Source: Shewanella japonica (lineage in GTDB: Bacteria; Pseudomonadota; Gammaproteobacteria; Enterobacterales; Shewanellaceae). Taken from it: a stretch of 64,000 nt of DNA. The notes under the pieces were generated by a model that did no database searches, had not been told where the DNA came from, and worked only from the letters and a program-made list of their open reading frames with translations. Location of the stretch: positions 3,455,001 to 3,519,000 of the forward strand of contig NZ_CP020472.1 of NCBI RefSeq assembly GCF_002075795.1, written 5' to 3'. Position numbers and translations under genes: made by a program. Shown piece by piece: positions 9,582-19,599 of this stretch (its first letter is position 1; every line of letters starts with the position of its first letter).

Positions 9582-9968
9582 TTACTTAAGCTTTTTGATC
9601 CGTTCAGTTTGGCTGATCACATCTGTTAGGCGAATACCAAATTTATCATTCACCACAACCACTTCACCATGGGCAATCAAGGTACCATTAACCATAACAT
9701 CTAATGGTTCACCCGCCACCCTATCAAGCTCAACAACTGAGCCTTGGTTAAGTTGCAGTAAATTACGAATACTAATAAAGCTTCGCCCTACTTCCATCGA
9801 GATGGTGACAGGAATGTCCATGATGCTATCAAGTTTTTCTGCTTCTTCTTTTGAAATAGGCGCAGATTCATCAACTAACTCATCAAGCTCGACTTGTTCA
9901 GCAACATTTGCTTCTTCAAGAGCTTGCTCTGCCATCGCTGCTGCCCAATCATCAGTATCATCACTCAT
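9582..9968 (-). CDS. fliN: FliN, flagellar C-ring protein
   Basis: 128 residues: an acidic N-terminal tail (about 1-45) and a SpoA domain (about 46-128) with DIPVTISMEVGRSFISIRNLL and the VVVNDKFGIRLTDV end. FliN forms the bottom of the switch complex with FliM and binds FliH. It is 9 bases downstream of fliM. Confidence 0.97.
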   Translation of the reverse strand: MSDDTDDWAAAMAEQALEEANVAEQVELDELVDESAPISKEEAEKLDSIMDIPVTISMEVGRSFISIRNLLQLNQGSVVELDRVAGEPLDVMVNGTLIAHGEVVVVNDKFGIRLTDVISQTERIKKLK

Positions 9969-9977
9969 TACTTCACC

Positions 9978-11006
9978 TTATAATTCTGAAATATCACGCG
10001 CTTTACCTTTCTTACGCGTAATTAATTGTAGTTCCGATTTAGCGGTTTCTGGTCGAGGTATTTTCTCGCTAATTTTTAACGCTAAGTTATCTCTAGACTT
10101 ACCTAATTTACATCGATAAGTCGGTAAATCTTCGATTCGCATCATGATGTGTTCTGGTAATTCAATCGGTATCACATCACCAGCTTTAAACTCCATGACA
10201 TCTCTAAGAGTCACTTCATGTTCAATAATATTGGCATCGATTCCAACCTGCACGTCCATAATTTCATCACGTAATGCTTGGCCCCAGCGCATGTCGGTAT
10301 CTTGTTTATCACTTTGAACACCCGCATCTAATAATTCTCGAATCGGCTCAATCATTGAATACGGCATCGTGATATGAAAATCACCACCGCCACCATCCAC
10401 TTCAATGTGGAATGAGTTAATCACCACAACTTCAGTTGGGCTAACAATATTCGCCATTGCAGGGTTAACTTCAGAGTCAAGGTACTCAAATTCGACATCC
10501 ATCACTGGCGCCCAAGCATCCTTGTAGTCTTCAAAAATAATTTTCAGTAATAGTTGTACAATGCGACGCTCGGTCGGGGTAAATTCACGTCCCTCAATCT
10601 TGGCGTGGAAACGTCCATCACCACCAAAGAAGTTATCAACGAGAATAAATACCAGACGTGCTTCCATCGTGATAAGTGCAGTCCCTTTTAGCGGACTGAA
10701 ACGCACCATATTTAAACTTGTTGGCACAAATAGCGTATGCACGTATTCGCCAAACTTGAGCATTTGTACGCCATTAATCGAGACTTCGGCTGCACGGCGC
10801 ATCATATTAAACATGCTAATGCGAAGATGACGAGCAAAACGTTCGTTTACAATTTCCAGCGTCGGCATTCGCCCACGCACAATTCTATCTTGAGATGAGA
10901 AGTCATATACCCGAGTATCGTCATTCTCATTAATGTCATCTTCATCGACATCATCAACACCATGGAGTAGCGCATCAATTTCGTCTTGGCTTAATAAATC
11001 ACTCAC
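9978..11006 (-). CDS. fliM: FliM, flagellar switch protein
   Basis: 342 residues. It has the N-terminal CheY-P-binding peptide (LSQDEIDALLHG, residues 4-15), a CheC-like middle domain and a C-terminal SpoA domain that pairs with FliN. Binding of CheY-P reverses rotation. Start is GTG at 11006 with AAGGTG upstream. It lies between fliL and fliN in the same run. Confidence 0.97.
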   Translation of the reverse strand: MSDLLSQDEIDALLHGVDDVDEDDINENDDTRVYDFSSQDRIVRGRMPTLEIVNERFARHLRISMFNMMRRAAEVSINGVQMLKFGEYVHTLFVPTSLNMVRFSPLKGTALITMEARLVFILVDNFFGGDGRFHAKIEGREFTPTERRIVQLLLKIIFEDYKDAWAPVMDVEFEYLDSEVNPAMANIVSPTEVVVINSFHIEVDGGGGDFHITMPYSMIEPIRELLDAGVQSDKQDTDMRWGQALRDEIMDVQVGIDANIIEHEVTLRDVMEFKAGDVIPIELPEHIMMRIEDLPTYRCKLGKSRDNLALKISEKIPRPETAKSELQLITRKKGKARDISEL

Positions 11007-11033
11007 GTCATCACCTTGGCTTTTTCACTGGCG

Positions 11034-11558
11034 TTATTGCATTACGAAGCCAGTAAATAGTACTTTTTCGACTATTTTTCGACCCGCTACAGGTTGCAAT
11101 GTATTTTGCACGTTTAGTAAGGCCATTTGTCTTAACTCGTCTTTTCCAGCTTGAGTACTGAGCTTTTGAACATCAGCAGCACTAAATGTTGTCAGTAACG
11201 CATCTTCAATTAAAGGAATATGCATTTTAGCTGTTTGACCATCGTCGCCTCGTACCATTAGTTGAACTTTAATTTCAACTAACCTTGCTCTATCGACTCC
11301 TGGTAAATTAAACAAAAACGGCCTAGGCATACCGACGTAGTTCGCTTTACCTTTGGTTGAATCATCTTCCACCACTTCACTTGTTGCTGCTGTGCCCGGT
11401 GTCGTTGAAGCAGACTCTTCATCTCCACCTAAAAAGAACATTGCAGCACCTGCGATAACCGCAAGCAACACCACACCTATTACAATAAAAATGATGAGCT
11501 TCTTTTTACTTTTAGGTTGGTTCTCTGTGGTTAACTCTAAAGACTCTTCTTCAGCCAT
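11034..11558 (-). CDS. fliL: FliL, stator-associated basal body protein
   Basis: 174 residues with a lysine-rich cytoplasmic start (QPKSKKKL), one membrane helix (about 20-45) and a periplasmic domain ending in the typical VLFTGFVMQ. An Asp/Glu/Thr-rich linker (about 48-70) separates helix and domain. FliL surrounds and supports the motor stators. It starts the fliLMNO part of the run and lies 95 bases after fliK; I see no promoter in that gap. Confidence 0.95.
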   Translation of the reverse strand: MAEEESLELTTENQPKSKKKLIIFIVIGVVLLAVIAGAAMFFLGGDEESASTTPGTAATSEVVEDDSTKGKANYVGMPRPFLFNLPGVDRARLVEIKVQLMVRGDDGQTAKMHIPLIEDALLTTFSAADVQKLSTQAGKDELRQMALLNVQNTLQPVAGRKIVEKVLFTGFVMQ

Positions 11559-11653
11559 AATTCATTCCATTTATTTATTGCGCTGCCAGTAAAATTATTA
11601 ACATTCGCTATAGCGCACCAACAGTCTTAACTTGTTGGCTATAGATTACCGAC

Positions 11654-13156
11654 TTAGGCGTAATAATCTATAGCAGAATTGCTACTCAGTGAATGTTTTG
11701 CTGCAATGTCGAGTTCTTGTGCTGATATTTCATCCAACATCGCATCACCATTGCTGTTTTGTTCATCATATTCAGATTTCGACTCGTTATCACCATCTTG
11801 AGAAACATGACTATCAGCAAGTTGAAGTCCTTCTTCAGCTAACATTTCGCGTAACTTAGGAATCGCTTGTTCGACGAGATCTCTTGTTTGTGATTGTGCG
11901 ACTTGGAACTGTACTTGAGTTTGCTCACCGTGAACTTGAACTCTCACGACCATATGACCGAGCTCGGCAGGATCAAGTCGAATTTCAGCATGTTGAACGC
12001 CTTGTCCGACCATAGTGATTAATTGCTGCTTCATCACTGGAGCAAACTTTTGAATCATATCTTGCATGTTCACAGCAGCTTCAGCCCCTTGGCGTAAAGA
12101 TAGCTGAAATTGTGGGACATCACTTTTATGTTGCGCCGTAAAGCTGCTTTGATTTTGTAATGCTTTTACTTCAGTTGACTCAGGTGTTAACTCAGACGTT
12201 GCTGCGCTAGCAGCTGAACTGGCCAACGCTGCATTTTTAGCTATTTGTTTATCCATTGACACAGTTAACTCAGCTTTGGACAAATTGATTTGAGGCACCT
12301 CTTTAGAGGATGACTTCGTCTCTGATTGGCTTGCTTCGCCTAATATCGTGCCTTTTTCGGCATTGAGATTCGCCTCTGCAGTATTTTTACTGGCTTGCAT
12401 TTCAAGTGTCGTATTAACCACTGACTGAGGGTTCACTAATGATGCATTATTTGTTTGATTGGCATTAGCTTGCGTATTGGACGCTAAATTAGCGACGTTT
12501 TTAACTGAGTCACTGTCAGCCGCACCTTCATTAGCATTTGCAAGCACAGCTTGCTTATCTGTCAGAGCCATTAAAGGCAAAGCTTGTTCACCGTTTAGCT
12601 GATGCTGACGATTGAAATCAGCAATCAATTGATTAAGCTGCGCTGGCGTGAGGCTCGCTAATTTCTCGCTATCCATTGATGAAAACTCACTTAACTGAGT
12701 AAGCTGTTCAGCCGTCAACGATGATAGAAAAGCGTTGACGGTTTCATCAACCTCAGTCTCAAGTTGTTCATCAGAGTTGATTGTCTGAGTATTTGCCAAT
12801 AATTCAGAATCCAGCATGTCAGAATCTATTGCTGAGCCTTCGTCCGCTAAAAGCTCTTCATCTAACGGCAATTCTTTGCCACTTGGATCTGAAGGACCGA
12901 CTTTATCAAAATTTTCAGACATACCAATTTGCGCAAAAATTAACTCTACATCAGCCTCTTCAATTGCGACATCAAACTGCTCTTCTACATTTGTCTCGCT
13001 ACTTTTTGCCAACTTGGTCTTTTCAACATCCATTTGTGACGCTTGGTTAAAAACAGATAGAAAAGATTGATTATCAGCACCTTGCGATTTATCTGAACCA
13101 GTAACACTTGCAACTTTACCACTATTGCCTAATAAAATATTACTCATCTGCTGCAT
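11654..13156 (-). CDS. fliK: FliK, hook-length control protein
   Basis: 500 residues from the ATG at 13156 (MQQMSNILLGN), which has GGAG six bases upstream; an in-frame TTG at 13168 lacks one. The long middle is low-complexity, rich in Asn, Ser, Ala and Glu, as expected of the FliK ruler. The C-terminal Flg_hook domain (about 365-450) holds IRLDPAELGHMVVRVQV, the part that acts on FlhB to change export specificity. A strong sigma-54 promoter lies about 107 bases upstream (13263-13278), so fliK starts a new transcript. Confidence 0.94.
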   Translation of the reverse strand: MQQMSNILLGNSGKVASVTGSDKSQGADNQSFLSVFNQASQMDVEKTKLAKSSETNVEEQFDVAIEEADVELIFAQIGMSENFDKVGPSDPSGKELPLDEELLADEGSAIDSDMLDSELLANTQTINSDEQLETEVDETVNAFLSSLTAEQLTQLSEFSSMDSEKLASLTPAQLNQLIADFNRQHQLNGEQALPLMALTDKQAVLANANEGAADSDSVKNVANLASNTQANANQTNNASLVNPQSVVNTTLEMQASKNTAEANLNAEKGTILGEASQSETKSSSKEVPQINLSKAELTVSMDKQIAKNAALASSAASAATSELTPESTEVKALQNQSSFTAQHKSDVPQFQLSLRQGAEAAVNMQDMIQKFAPVMKQQLITMVGQGVQHAEIRLDPAELGHMVVRVQVHGEQTQVQFQVAQSQTRDLVEQAIPKLREMLAEEGLQLADSHVSQDGDNESKSEYDEQNSNGDAMLDEISAQELDIAAKHSLSSNSAIDYYA

Positions 13157-13262
13157 AACCAACTCCAAATCACTCCCCTAATCGAAACCATTAACAAGGT
13201 CATTTCTGGGGGTTTATCCATTGTCACAAAGCTGACACTTTGCGAAGTTAATACAAGTAACC

Positions 13263-13278
13263 TGCAAATTAAATGCCA
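13263..13278 (-). promoter_or_regulatory. sigma-54 promoter of fliK
   Basis: The minus strand reads TGGCATTTAATTTGCA, a near-perfect TGGCAC-N5-TTGCA element, in the 200-base gap between fliJ and fliK. It would drive the fliK-L-M-N-O-P-Q-R-flhB run. Confidence 0.82.
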
Positions 13279-13369
13279 AACTTTTATCTTTGTAAAAAGT
13301 TGAAAATTGGTAAGAGTAATGACAGTGAAATGAAACTAATGATGAATTGATAAAAATAATAAAAAGACC

Positions 13370-13816
13370 TTAGCGAGATTTCTTGCGGATAAACTGCTGC
13401 ATAGCAAATTCATCTGATGCTTTTTGTTCCTTTTTATTGGCAAGCTGTTGAGCTTTTTGGGCGTTTTTTTCAAGTAACAATTCAACTGCTTTGCGCTTTT
13501 GTTGTTTCTCTTGCCAGTGAACCTGACGATAACCCGTTTGTTTCTCAGCCTCTTTTACCGCATTAACTTGTTGTAATAAGGCTTGATCTACTTGCTTTAT
13601 AAATTCATGAAAAGAATGATACTGGCTTGCACTGAGGGTTTTCCCTTGGTTTTCGCCCATTTGTTTCATGTATTCAAGTCGATAATTATTAAGCGCATCA
13701 AGTTGGCTTTGATGTTTTTGTTGTTCAAGCTGAGCAGACTTTAGCTGAAGCGCAGCTTGCTCTTCAGCTTCTTTGTTCAACTTTAATACGGTTAACAAGG
13801 GATCAGTTCGGCGCAT
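13370..13816 (-). CDS. fliJ: FliJ, export chaperone-escort protein
   Basis: 148 residues, nearly all heptad coiled coil rich in Gln, Lys and Glu (for example EAEEQAALQLKSAQLEQQKH). FliJ inserts into the FliI hexamer, resembling a rotary-ATPase gamma stalk, and cycles chaperones to FlhA. The start ATG overlaps the fliI stop by one base (TAATG), so translation is coupled. Last gene of the fliE-to-fliJ run. Confidence 0.93.
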   Translation of the reverse strand: MRRTDPLLTVLKLNKEAEEQAALQLKSAQLEQQKHQSQLDALNNYRLEYMKQMGENQGKTLSASQYHSFHEFIKQVDQALLQQVNAVKEAEKQTGYRQVHWQEKQQKRKAVELLLEKNAQKAQQLANKKEQKASDEFAMQQFIRKKSR

Positions 13817-15153
13817 TATTTACATTGAGCAGCAATCTGCCCAACCATAGTTTGACTATCATCAAAAGTAATTACATCTTTAAAGCCTTGCCTTAAAAAG
13901 GCATTCATAGCCGGTTGTAGGCGAATCGCATTATCAATTCGAGGATCACTCCCTTGGGAATAAGCACCTATCGAAATAAGATCTCTGTTTTGCTGATACA
14001 AGGAATACATTTGTTTAACCAGTCGCATCGACTCAAGGTGCTCTGCTGAAATAACCATAGGCGCAACACGACTAATAGATTGTTCAATATCTATTGCAGG
14101 GTAATGCCCTGAATCTGCAAGAGTCCTTGATAACACAATATGACCATCTAAAATCGCTCGAGACGCATCTGCAATGGGATCTTGTTGATCATCACCTTCG
14201 GTTAATACCGTATAAAACGCAGTAATAGAACCTTGCCCCGGTCCACCATTACCGGCTCGTTCCACTAAACGTGGCAGCTTGGCAAATACTGAAGGCGGAT
14301 AGCCTTTGGTTGCTGGCGGCTCCCCGACAGCAAGGGCAACTTCACGTTGCGCTTGAGCATATCGAGTTAAACTGTCCATTAATAACAAGACGTTATAGCC
14401 GAGATCTCTAAAGTATTCAGCTATTCGTGTAGACGTTTCACACGCTCGAAGTCGCATTAACGGTGAAGTATCTGCTGGCGCAGCGATAACGACCGAGCGA
14501 GCTCGACCTTCAGGGCCCAAAATTTCTTCAATAAATTCTTTTACTTCTCGACCACGCTCTCCCACTAAGCCAACAACAATAATATCTGCCGTTGTCCCCC
14601 GTGTCATCATGCCAAGTAGCACACTTTTACCGACACCAGAACCAGCAAATAATCCCATACGCTGACCTTTACCTACGGTTAGCATGGCATTAATCGCTCT
14701 GACTCCCACATCCAAGGGTTCTGAAATAGCCCGTCGAGAAAGCGGGTTAATCGGTGGTGCATGTCTTGACGCTTGCTGTTCTGTGTTTAATGGGCCTAAA
14801 CCATCCAACGGTGCACCACTACCATCAAGCACGCGCCCTAATAAACTTAAACCGACATTTAACCCTGATTGCTCACCCAAAGGTTGAACTCTTGCTCCTG
14901 GTAACACGCCTCTTAATTCTTCTACCGGCATCAAATACAAGAGTTCATCATCAAATCCAACTACTTCAGCAATTAGCTCACCAGCCATAGTTTCAATTGA
15001 ACATAAACTACCGACAGGTGCACGACAGCCCGTTGCCTCTAGCGTTAACCCTACAACACGCACCAATTGCCCACTTGCAACAGGGCGCAAAGGACTGACT
15101 TTTTGGCTTTGTATTTTGAGTTTATTCAGTAGCTGATGTTGACGGCTTTGCAT
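13816..15153 (-). CDS. fliI: FliI, flagellar export ATPase
   Basis: 445 residues, F1-beta-like ATPase. P-loop AGSGVGKS (170-177), [13 protein letters not shown], Walker [17 protein letters not shown] and the [15 protein letters not shown] segment are present. It helps unfold and deliver export substrates and is held by FliH. The ATG at 15153 overlaps the end of fliH by 32 bases; the first residues [12 protein letters not shown] are family-like, so I keep this start. Confidence 0.97.
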   Translation of the reverse strand: MQSRQHQLLNKLKIQSQKVSPLRPVASGQLVRVVGLTLEATGCRAPVGSLCSIETMAGELIAEVVGFDDELLYLMPVEELRGVLPGARVQPLGEQSGLNVGLSLLGRVLDGSGAPLDGLGPLNTEQQASRHAPPINPLSRRAISEPLDVGVRAINAMLTVGKGQRMGLFAGSGVGKSVLLGMMTRGTTADIIVVGLVGERGREVKEFIEEILGPEGRARSVVIAAPADTSPLMRLRACETSTRIAEYFRDLGYNVLLLMDSLTRYAQAQREVALAVGEPPATKGYPPSVFAKLPRLVERAGNGGPGQGSITAFYTVLTEGDDQQDPIADASRAILDGHIVLSRTLADSGHYPAIDIEQSISRVAPMVISAEHLESMRLVKQMYSLYQQNRDLISIGAYSQGSDPRIDNAIRLQPAMNAFLRQGFKDVITFDDSQTMVGQIAAQCK

Positions 15154-16195
15154 CGTCGATATCCTCAGCAGTTACAGAAGTGTCAGGAGCTTGACTCGCT
15201 TCCTCTACAGGCGCGTCTGATGCTGCTAGATTGGCTATTTCAGGGGACAGTTGTTTTGGCGACAATGCAGCGTCAGGCTCATTCTCATCTGCAATTGTTG
15301 TTTCTGGCTCATGTCGAACTGGTGAAGATGTCGTCGTTGAATCCAAATCTCTTGCTGGTAGTTCATCGACAATATCAGTTTGATAAACGTTGGAATCCGA
15401 TTTCACCGTTTGAACATTATGTTGAATACCTTGTGCTTGCTCTTGAAGCTGAGAGAGCACCTGCTTCATTCTCTCTTCAACTCGCAAGTCCACGCTTGAA
15501 CGTAAGCTATTAATAATACAGTCACCGGAATTCAGAGAAGGATCGGCATCGATTTCCCAATGGTTTTTTGCTAACTGAGCATCACTGTACATTTTGGTGA
15601 CTAAGGTGGCGTCGTCAGGATGTAATCGAAGTTTTACTTGCTGTTCTTTAATAGGCAGTGAGTCAACACCTTGGCGTAACACAGATAAAATATGTTCTGG
15701 ATGAGTTTTTAGCTCATGGCCCACAATGGATTTTGCCAGATTAATAGCAAGGGTGAGCATTTCTGACTCAATTTCAGCGTCGAGAATCATTAACGGTTGC
15801 TCAAACTGTTGCACAATGCCCGTTAAGCGCTCCAACATCTCATTCGCTTTATTCAATCCCTCTTCATAGCCTTGTTGCTCGCCTTGGCTAAATCCTTCTG
15901 AGTGACCTTGTTCTAACCCTGCTAATTTCCCCTGCTCAAGCCCTTGGTTATACCCATCAGCTTTGCCTTGTTCAAATCCTTCTTGCTCTGCCTCTGCTCG
16001 AATTTGCTCAATCTCAGCCATGGTTGGCGGTAATAACGGTTTGTCATCCGCTTGCGGTGGCGGATTATTGGCACCTAAGTGACCAAATAAGTTTGACGGA
16101 GCATCAGCTTGAGATTCAGTCACATCAGGTAATTGCCAGTGACTAAAATCATGTTCTTCATTTTCAAGCGGTTTGTTGGTTTTAGCGTCCGTCAT
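15122..16195 (-). CDS. fliH: FliH, regulator of FliI, with acidic C-terminal tail
   Basis: 357 residues, longer than the usual 220-270. Residues about 66-116 hold the typical repeated GxxxG glycine segment ([18 protein letters not shown] and on), followed by the coiled coil and globular domain that bind FliI ([20 protein letters not shown]). After about residue 265 there is a roughly 90-residue Asp/Glu/Ser/Thr/Pro-rich tail with no predicted fold. FliH anchors FliI to FliN at the C-ring. It overlaps fliI by 32 bases. Confidence 0.94.
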   Translation of the reverse strand: MTDAKTNKPLENEEHDFSHWQLPDVTESQADAPSNLFGHLGANNPPPQADDKPLLPPTMAEIEQIRAEAEQEGFEQGKADGYNQGLEQGKLAGLEQGHSEGFSQGEQQGYEEGLNKANEMLERLTGIVQQFEQPLMILDAEIESEMLTLAINLAKSIVGHELKTHPEHILSVLRQGVDSLPIKEQQVKLRLHPDDATLVTKMYSDAQLAKNHWEIDADPSLNSGDCIINSLRSSVDLRVEERMKQVLSQLQEQAQGIQHNVQTVKSDSNVYQTDIVDELPARDLDSTTTSSPVRHEPETTIADENEPDAALSPKQLSPEIANLAASDAPVEEASQAPDTSVTAEDIDDAKPSTSATE

Positions 16196-16266
16196 CTTAA
16201 TGGCCTAATTGACTGCAAAAATACTGGTTAAGTCGGTGATGTCACTCTCTCGTTTAGCACAAGTGA

Positions 16267-17313
16267 TTATAAGAACTCTTCTCCACCACCGCCGCCAAGC
16301 ATAATTTCACCACTATCACTCAAGCGTCGTGCAATTGCGAGAATTTCTTTTTGAGCCACTTCCACTTCACTGATCCTAATCGGTCCCATAGCCTCAAGAT
16401 CGTCACGTAGTAACTCACCTGCACGCTTAGACATATTACCCACGATTTTATCAGATAACTGGTCATCGGCCCCTTTCAAGGCTTTCATAAGTACATCTTG
16501 TTGTACTTCTCTGAGCAAGACTTGAATGCCACGGTCATCAACGTCAATCAAGTTCTCAAATACAAACATTAAGTCTTGGATCTGTTGTGCCATTTCCTCA
16601 TCAGATTCACGCATGGTTTCCATAATCTGACTTTCTACGCCGGTATCAAGGAAGTTCATAATATTCGCAGCTGCTTTTAAGCCGCCCATTTTAGCCGCTT
16701 GTGCGCCGCCTTGGCCTGCAAACTGTTTCTCCATGATGTCATTTAACTCTTGCAATGCAGCAGGTTGCACTTCTTCCAAGTTAGCAATACGCATCATTAA
16801 ATCTAAGCGGGTATTTTCTGGGAACTGACTAAAAATTTCAGCCGCTTGATCGGGCTCTAAATAAGATAAAACAATAGTTTGGATTTGCGGATGCTCATTC
16901 TGAATAATGGTGGCAACCTGACGTGCATCCATCCATTTCAATGAATCCAAACCTTTGGCACCACTGCCCATGATAATTTGTTCAATCAAATTACCCGCTT
17001 TATCTTCACCAAGTGCCGCTGTTAATGCTTTTCTGACAAATTCTTCACTATTAAAGCCAATAGATGAGAATTTTTGGATTTCTTCAAGAAATAACTTATG
17101 AACACCAATGACTTTTTCTTGGCCAAACTCTTCCATAGCAGCCATTGCCATACCGACTTTCTGGACTTGCTTAGGTTCAAGGTGCTTTAAAATCGAAGCT
17201 GCATCAGCTTCACTTAGGCTTAACAGCAAAATAGCCGTTTTCTCGATACCCGTTAAGTCATCAGGGTTAAACCCTTTAGTTGCCTCTGCAACTGCTACGT
17301 CATCATTTGCCAT
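16267..17313 (-). CDS. fliG: FliG, rotor/switch protein
   Basis: 348 residues. The N-terminal FliF-binding domain, middle EHPQ motif (NEHPQIQTIVLSYL) and C-terminal torque domain with charged residues in SKRAGELLRDDLEAMGPIR are present. Stator units push on these charges to turn the rotor. It ends in a Gly-rich tail (MLGGGGGEEFL). The start overlaps the end of fliF by 11 bases. Confidence 0.97.
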   Translation of the reverse strand: MANDDVAVAEATKGFNPDDLTGIEKTAILLLSLSEADAASILKHLEPKQVQKVGMAMAAMEEFGQEKVIGVHKLFLEEIQKFSSIGFNSEEFVRKALTAALGEDKAGNLIEQIIMGSGAKGLDSLKWMDARQVATIIQNEHPQIQTIVLSYLEPDQAAEIFSQFPENTRLDLMMRIANLEEVQPAALQELNDIMEKQFAGQGGAQAAKMGGLKAAANIMNFLDTGVESQIMETMRESDEEMAQQIQDLMFVFENLIDVDDRGIQVLLREVQQDVLMKALKGADDQLSDKIVGNMSKRAGELLRDDLEAMGPIRISEVEVAQKEILAIARRLSDSGEIMLGGGGGEEFL

Positions 17314-18997
17314 CTTCTTGTAACCAACTCTTAATTACTTGGGTAGAAAGTTCAGGTTCATTAGCCACTAATGCCCTAATCGACTTGATCATATCATCAT
17401 CTTTATGCAGGTTCGGTATTTGAATTGAACCGTCATCAGCATAACTGTAATCAGCTTGCTGAGTATTTAACATGCCTAATGTGTCTGCGGCGTACTGATC
17501 TTCAATTTCAGCAAGCTCATGGCCTAAACGTGTTTCTTCAGGCATCTCAACTTCGTTAGATTTCAATAACCTGTTTAGCATTGGACGAATAACAAATAAT
17601 ATCAGAACTAGCACTAATAATGCGCCTAGTATTAGCCTTACCGCTCGCCAAAACCATGGTTGCTCCCACATTTCAAGCGCTGGCAACTCTTCAATTAGTT
17701 GGTCCATAAATGGAACCGTTACCACCTCCAACGTATCACCACGTTGACTGGTAAACCCCATCGCCCCTTCTAATAAACGTCGGATATTAGTCAGCTCTTG
17801 TTCGGTTCTAGGTACTCTTGTTACCACACCATTTTCATCAACAGGTCCAGGCTTGTAGTCAATAGCAACTGATACACTTAACCTTCTAACCACGCCAACT
17901 TGCTGACGAGTATGACTAATAGTCGTATCAAGCTCAAAGTTACGAGTCGCTTCACGGAAACTGTCTCCAGTAGCTGCAGTGGCTTCAGATTCACCCACTT
18001 CTTGTGGAATATCAGACTCCATAGGTGGTTGGTTTGATAATGCACCTGGAATACCACCCATTGCCTGACCCGATGAATTACGCTCAATGGTCATTTCGCT
18101 GCGTACTGCTGGTAAATCAGGAGAAAAACGTTTTGCTGTTTGCTCAACGGCAGTGAAGTCCATATTGACATCCACTTGCGAGGTAAAGTTTTCAGGGCCT
18201 AAAATCGGCATTAAAATAGAATCAACTTTATTACGGTATTCAGATTCTTTTTGTTGAACTAACTCTTGTTCACGGCGAGCTCTTGCTGAAGCGCCATCTT
18301 GGCTTCCAGAGTTAAGTAAACGGCCATTAGAGTCAGTCACTGTGACTCGAGTAGGCTCCAAACCCTGAACAGCAGAAGCGACAATATCAACAATGGAATC
18401 AATTTCTTCTTGGCCTAAGCTGCCACGGCGCACGTTAACGACTACGGTTGCGCTAGGTTTAGATTTGTTTCTGGCAAATACATTTTCTTTTGGTAACGCT
18501 AGAATCACTTTGGCACGAGTAACACTTTTAAGCTCTTCAATTGCACGAGCTAAATTGACTTCTTGGCTTTGTTTTAATCTCGCCTGCTCCATGCGTTGAC
18601 TCACACCAAAGCCACTATCTTTACTCAAATAATCAGTTGGTTGGCTTGAGGTTTCAACACCTGCACGGCCTAATAGTAATTTTACATCTTGATACTTATC
18701 TTCTGGAATACTGACTACATCACCAGAAATTTTATAGGCAATTTTATTTTTATCGAGAACGTCCAGAACCTGGATCATTTCATTGGTTTCCATCTGACCT
18801 AGAGGTCTAAACTCAGGCTCTTGCGCCCAAATCATCATGAAAACCGCCAGCACCAAACAGACTGCCAACGCTAATATCATGGTGATTTGACGCATGAAAT
18901 CAGCACTGCCAAATGAACTCATTAAGCCAGATTTGTTCTCTTGCTGAATCCCTGTGCTATCAACGGTATCTGAATCTAATACGAGATCTGTGCTCAC
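17303..18997 (-). CDS. fliF: FliF, MS-ring protein
   Basis: 564 residues with two membrane helices (about 38-58 and 451-474), the periplasmic YscJ-like ring-building domains between them, and a cytosolic FliG-binding C-terminus. FliF is the first structure laid down; FlhF places it at the pole. Start is GTG at 18997 with AGG upstream. It follows fliE by 32 bases. Confidence 0.97.
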   Translation of the reverse strand: MSTDLVLDSDTVDSTGIQQENKSGLMSSFGSADFMRQITMILALAVCLVLAVFMMIWAQEPEFRPLGQMETNEMIQVLDVLDKNKIAYKISGDVVSIPEDKYQDVKLLLGRAGVETSSQPTDYLSKDSGFGVSQRMEQARLKQSQEVNLARAIEELKSVTRAKVILALPKENVFARNKSKPSATVVVNVRRGSLGQEEIDSIVDIVASAVQGLEPTRVTVTDSNGRLLNSGSQDGASARARREQELVQQKESEYRNKVDSILMPILGPENFTSQVDVNMDFTAVEQTAKRFSPDLPAVRSEMTIERNSSGQAMGGIPGALSNQPPMESDIPQEVGESEATAATGDSFREATRNFELDTTISHTRQQVGVVRRLSVSVAIDYKPGPVDENGVVTRVPRTEQELTNIRRLLEGAMGFTSQRGDTLEVVTVPFMDQLIEELPALEMWEQPWFWRAVRLILGALLVLVLILFVIRPMLNRLLKSNEVEMPEETRLGHELAEIEDQYAADTLGMLNTQQADYSYADDGSIQIPNLHKDDDMIKSIRALVANEPELSTQVIKSWLQEDGK

Positions 18998-19029
18998 AAT
19001 AATTACCTACTTTCTAATCTGATAAGAGC

Positions 19030-19371
19030 CTAAACAGGCATGCTCATAATTTCTTTATAAGCTTCAACAAGCTTGTTTCTTACTTGCACAGTTGCTTCAA
19101 ATGCCACACCTGACTTTTCACGAGCTATTACGGTATCTGACAGCGTGACTGTCGAATCTCCCATTTCTAAACGTGTCGCTAGGTTGGCGGAATTTTTTTG
19201 TAAAGCAGTAACACTTCCTACGGCTTGAGAAAGTAACCCTCCAAAATCAGCCCCTGATGTATTACCCACCTTCTGAGTCATATCCGGTTGAATTGGAGAA
19301 CGAAGATTAGGTGAAATTTCACCACGAAGTGATTGCATTTCTTGTAAAAAAGGATTTCCGCTAACCTGCAT
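19030..19371 (-). CDS. fliE: FliE, MS ring-rod junction protein
   Basis: 113 residues, the family length, ending in VQVRNKLVEAYKEIMSMPV, the standard FliE C-terminus. It joins the MS ring to the proximal rod and heads the fliEFGHIJ run behind a sigma-54 promoter. Confidence 0.96.
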   Translation of the reverse strand: MQVSGNPFLQEMQSLRGEISPNLRSPIQPDMTQKVGNTSGADFGGLLSQAVGSVTALQKNSANLATRLEMGDSTVTLSDTVIAREKSGVAFEATVQVRNKLVEAYKEIMSMPV

Positions 19372-19426
19372 TGTAAACTCCTATTCGTCGGATATTTGAC
19401 GACTAAAAACCAGTTACAATAGATTT

Positions 19427-19442
19427 AGCAATTAGGATGCCA
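19427..19442 (-). promoter_or_regulatory. sigma-54 promoter of fliE
   Basis: The minus strand reads TGGCATCCTAATTGCT, matching TGGCAC-N5-TTGCW with GG-N10-GC spacing, 56 bases before the fliE start. Confidence 0.83.
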
Positions 19443-19532
19443 ATAATATAAAAATGCCTATTAACAATAGATATTGGGGGTAAAAAGCAGTGCGTTTGCT
19501 CAATGTATGCGCAGCAATTGTCATTGTAGATA

Positions 19533-19562
19533 AGAAAACCTAGCGAAAGTGCTAGGTTTTCT
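19533..19562 (-). terminator. terminator after flrC
   Basis: Perfect 12-bp inverted repeat (AGAAAACCTAGC / GCTAGGTTTTCT) with a six-base loop, 38 bases beyond the flrC stop. The stem itself ends in a TTTTCT run on the minus strand. It separates flrBC from the fliE transcript. Confidence 0.75.
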
Positions 19563-19599
19563 GGCTGAAGTTAACAATAAAAATGTTAACAGGAGAAAA

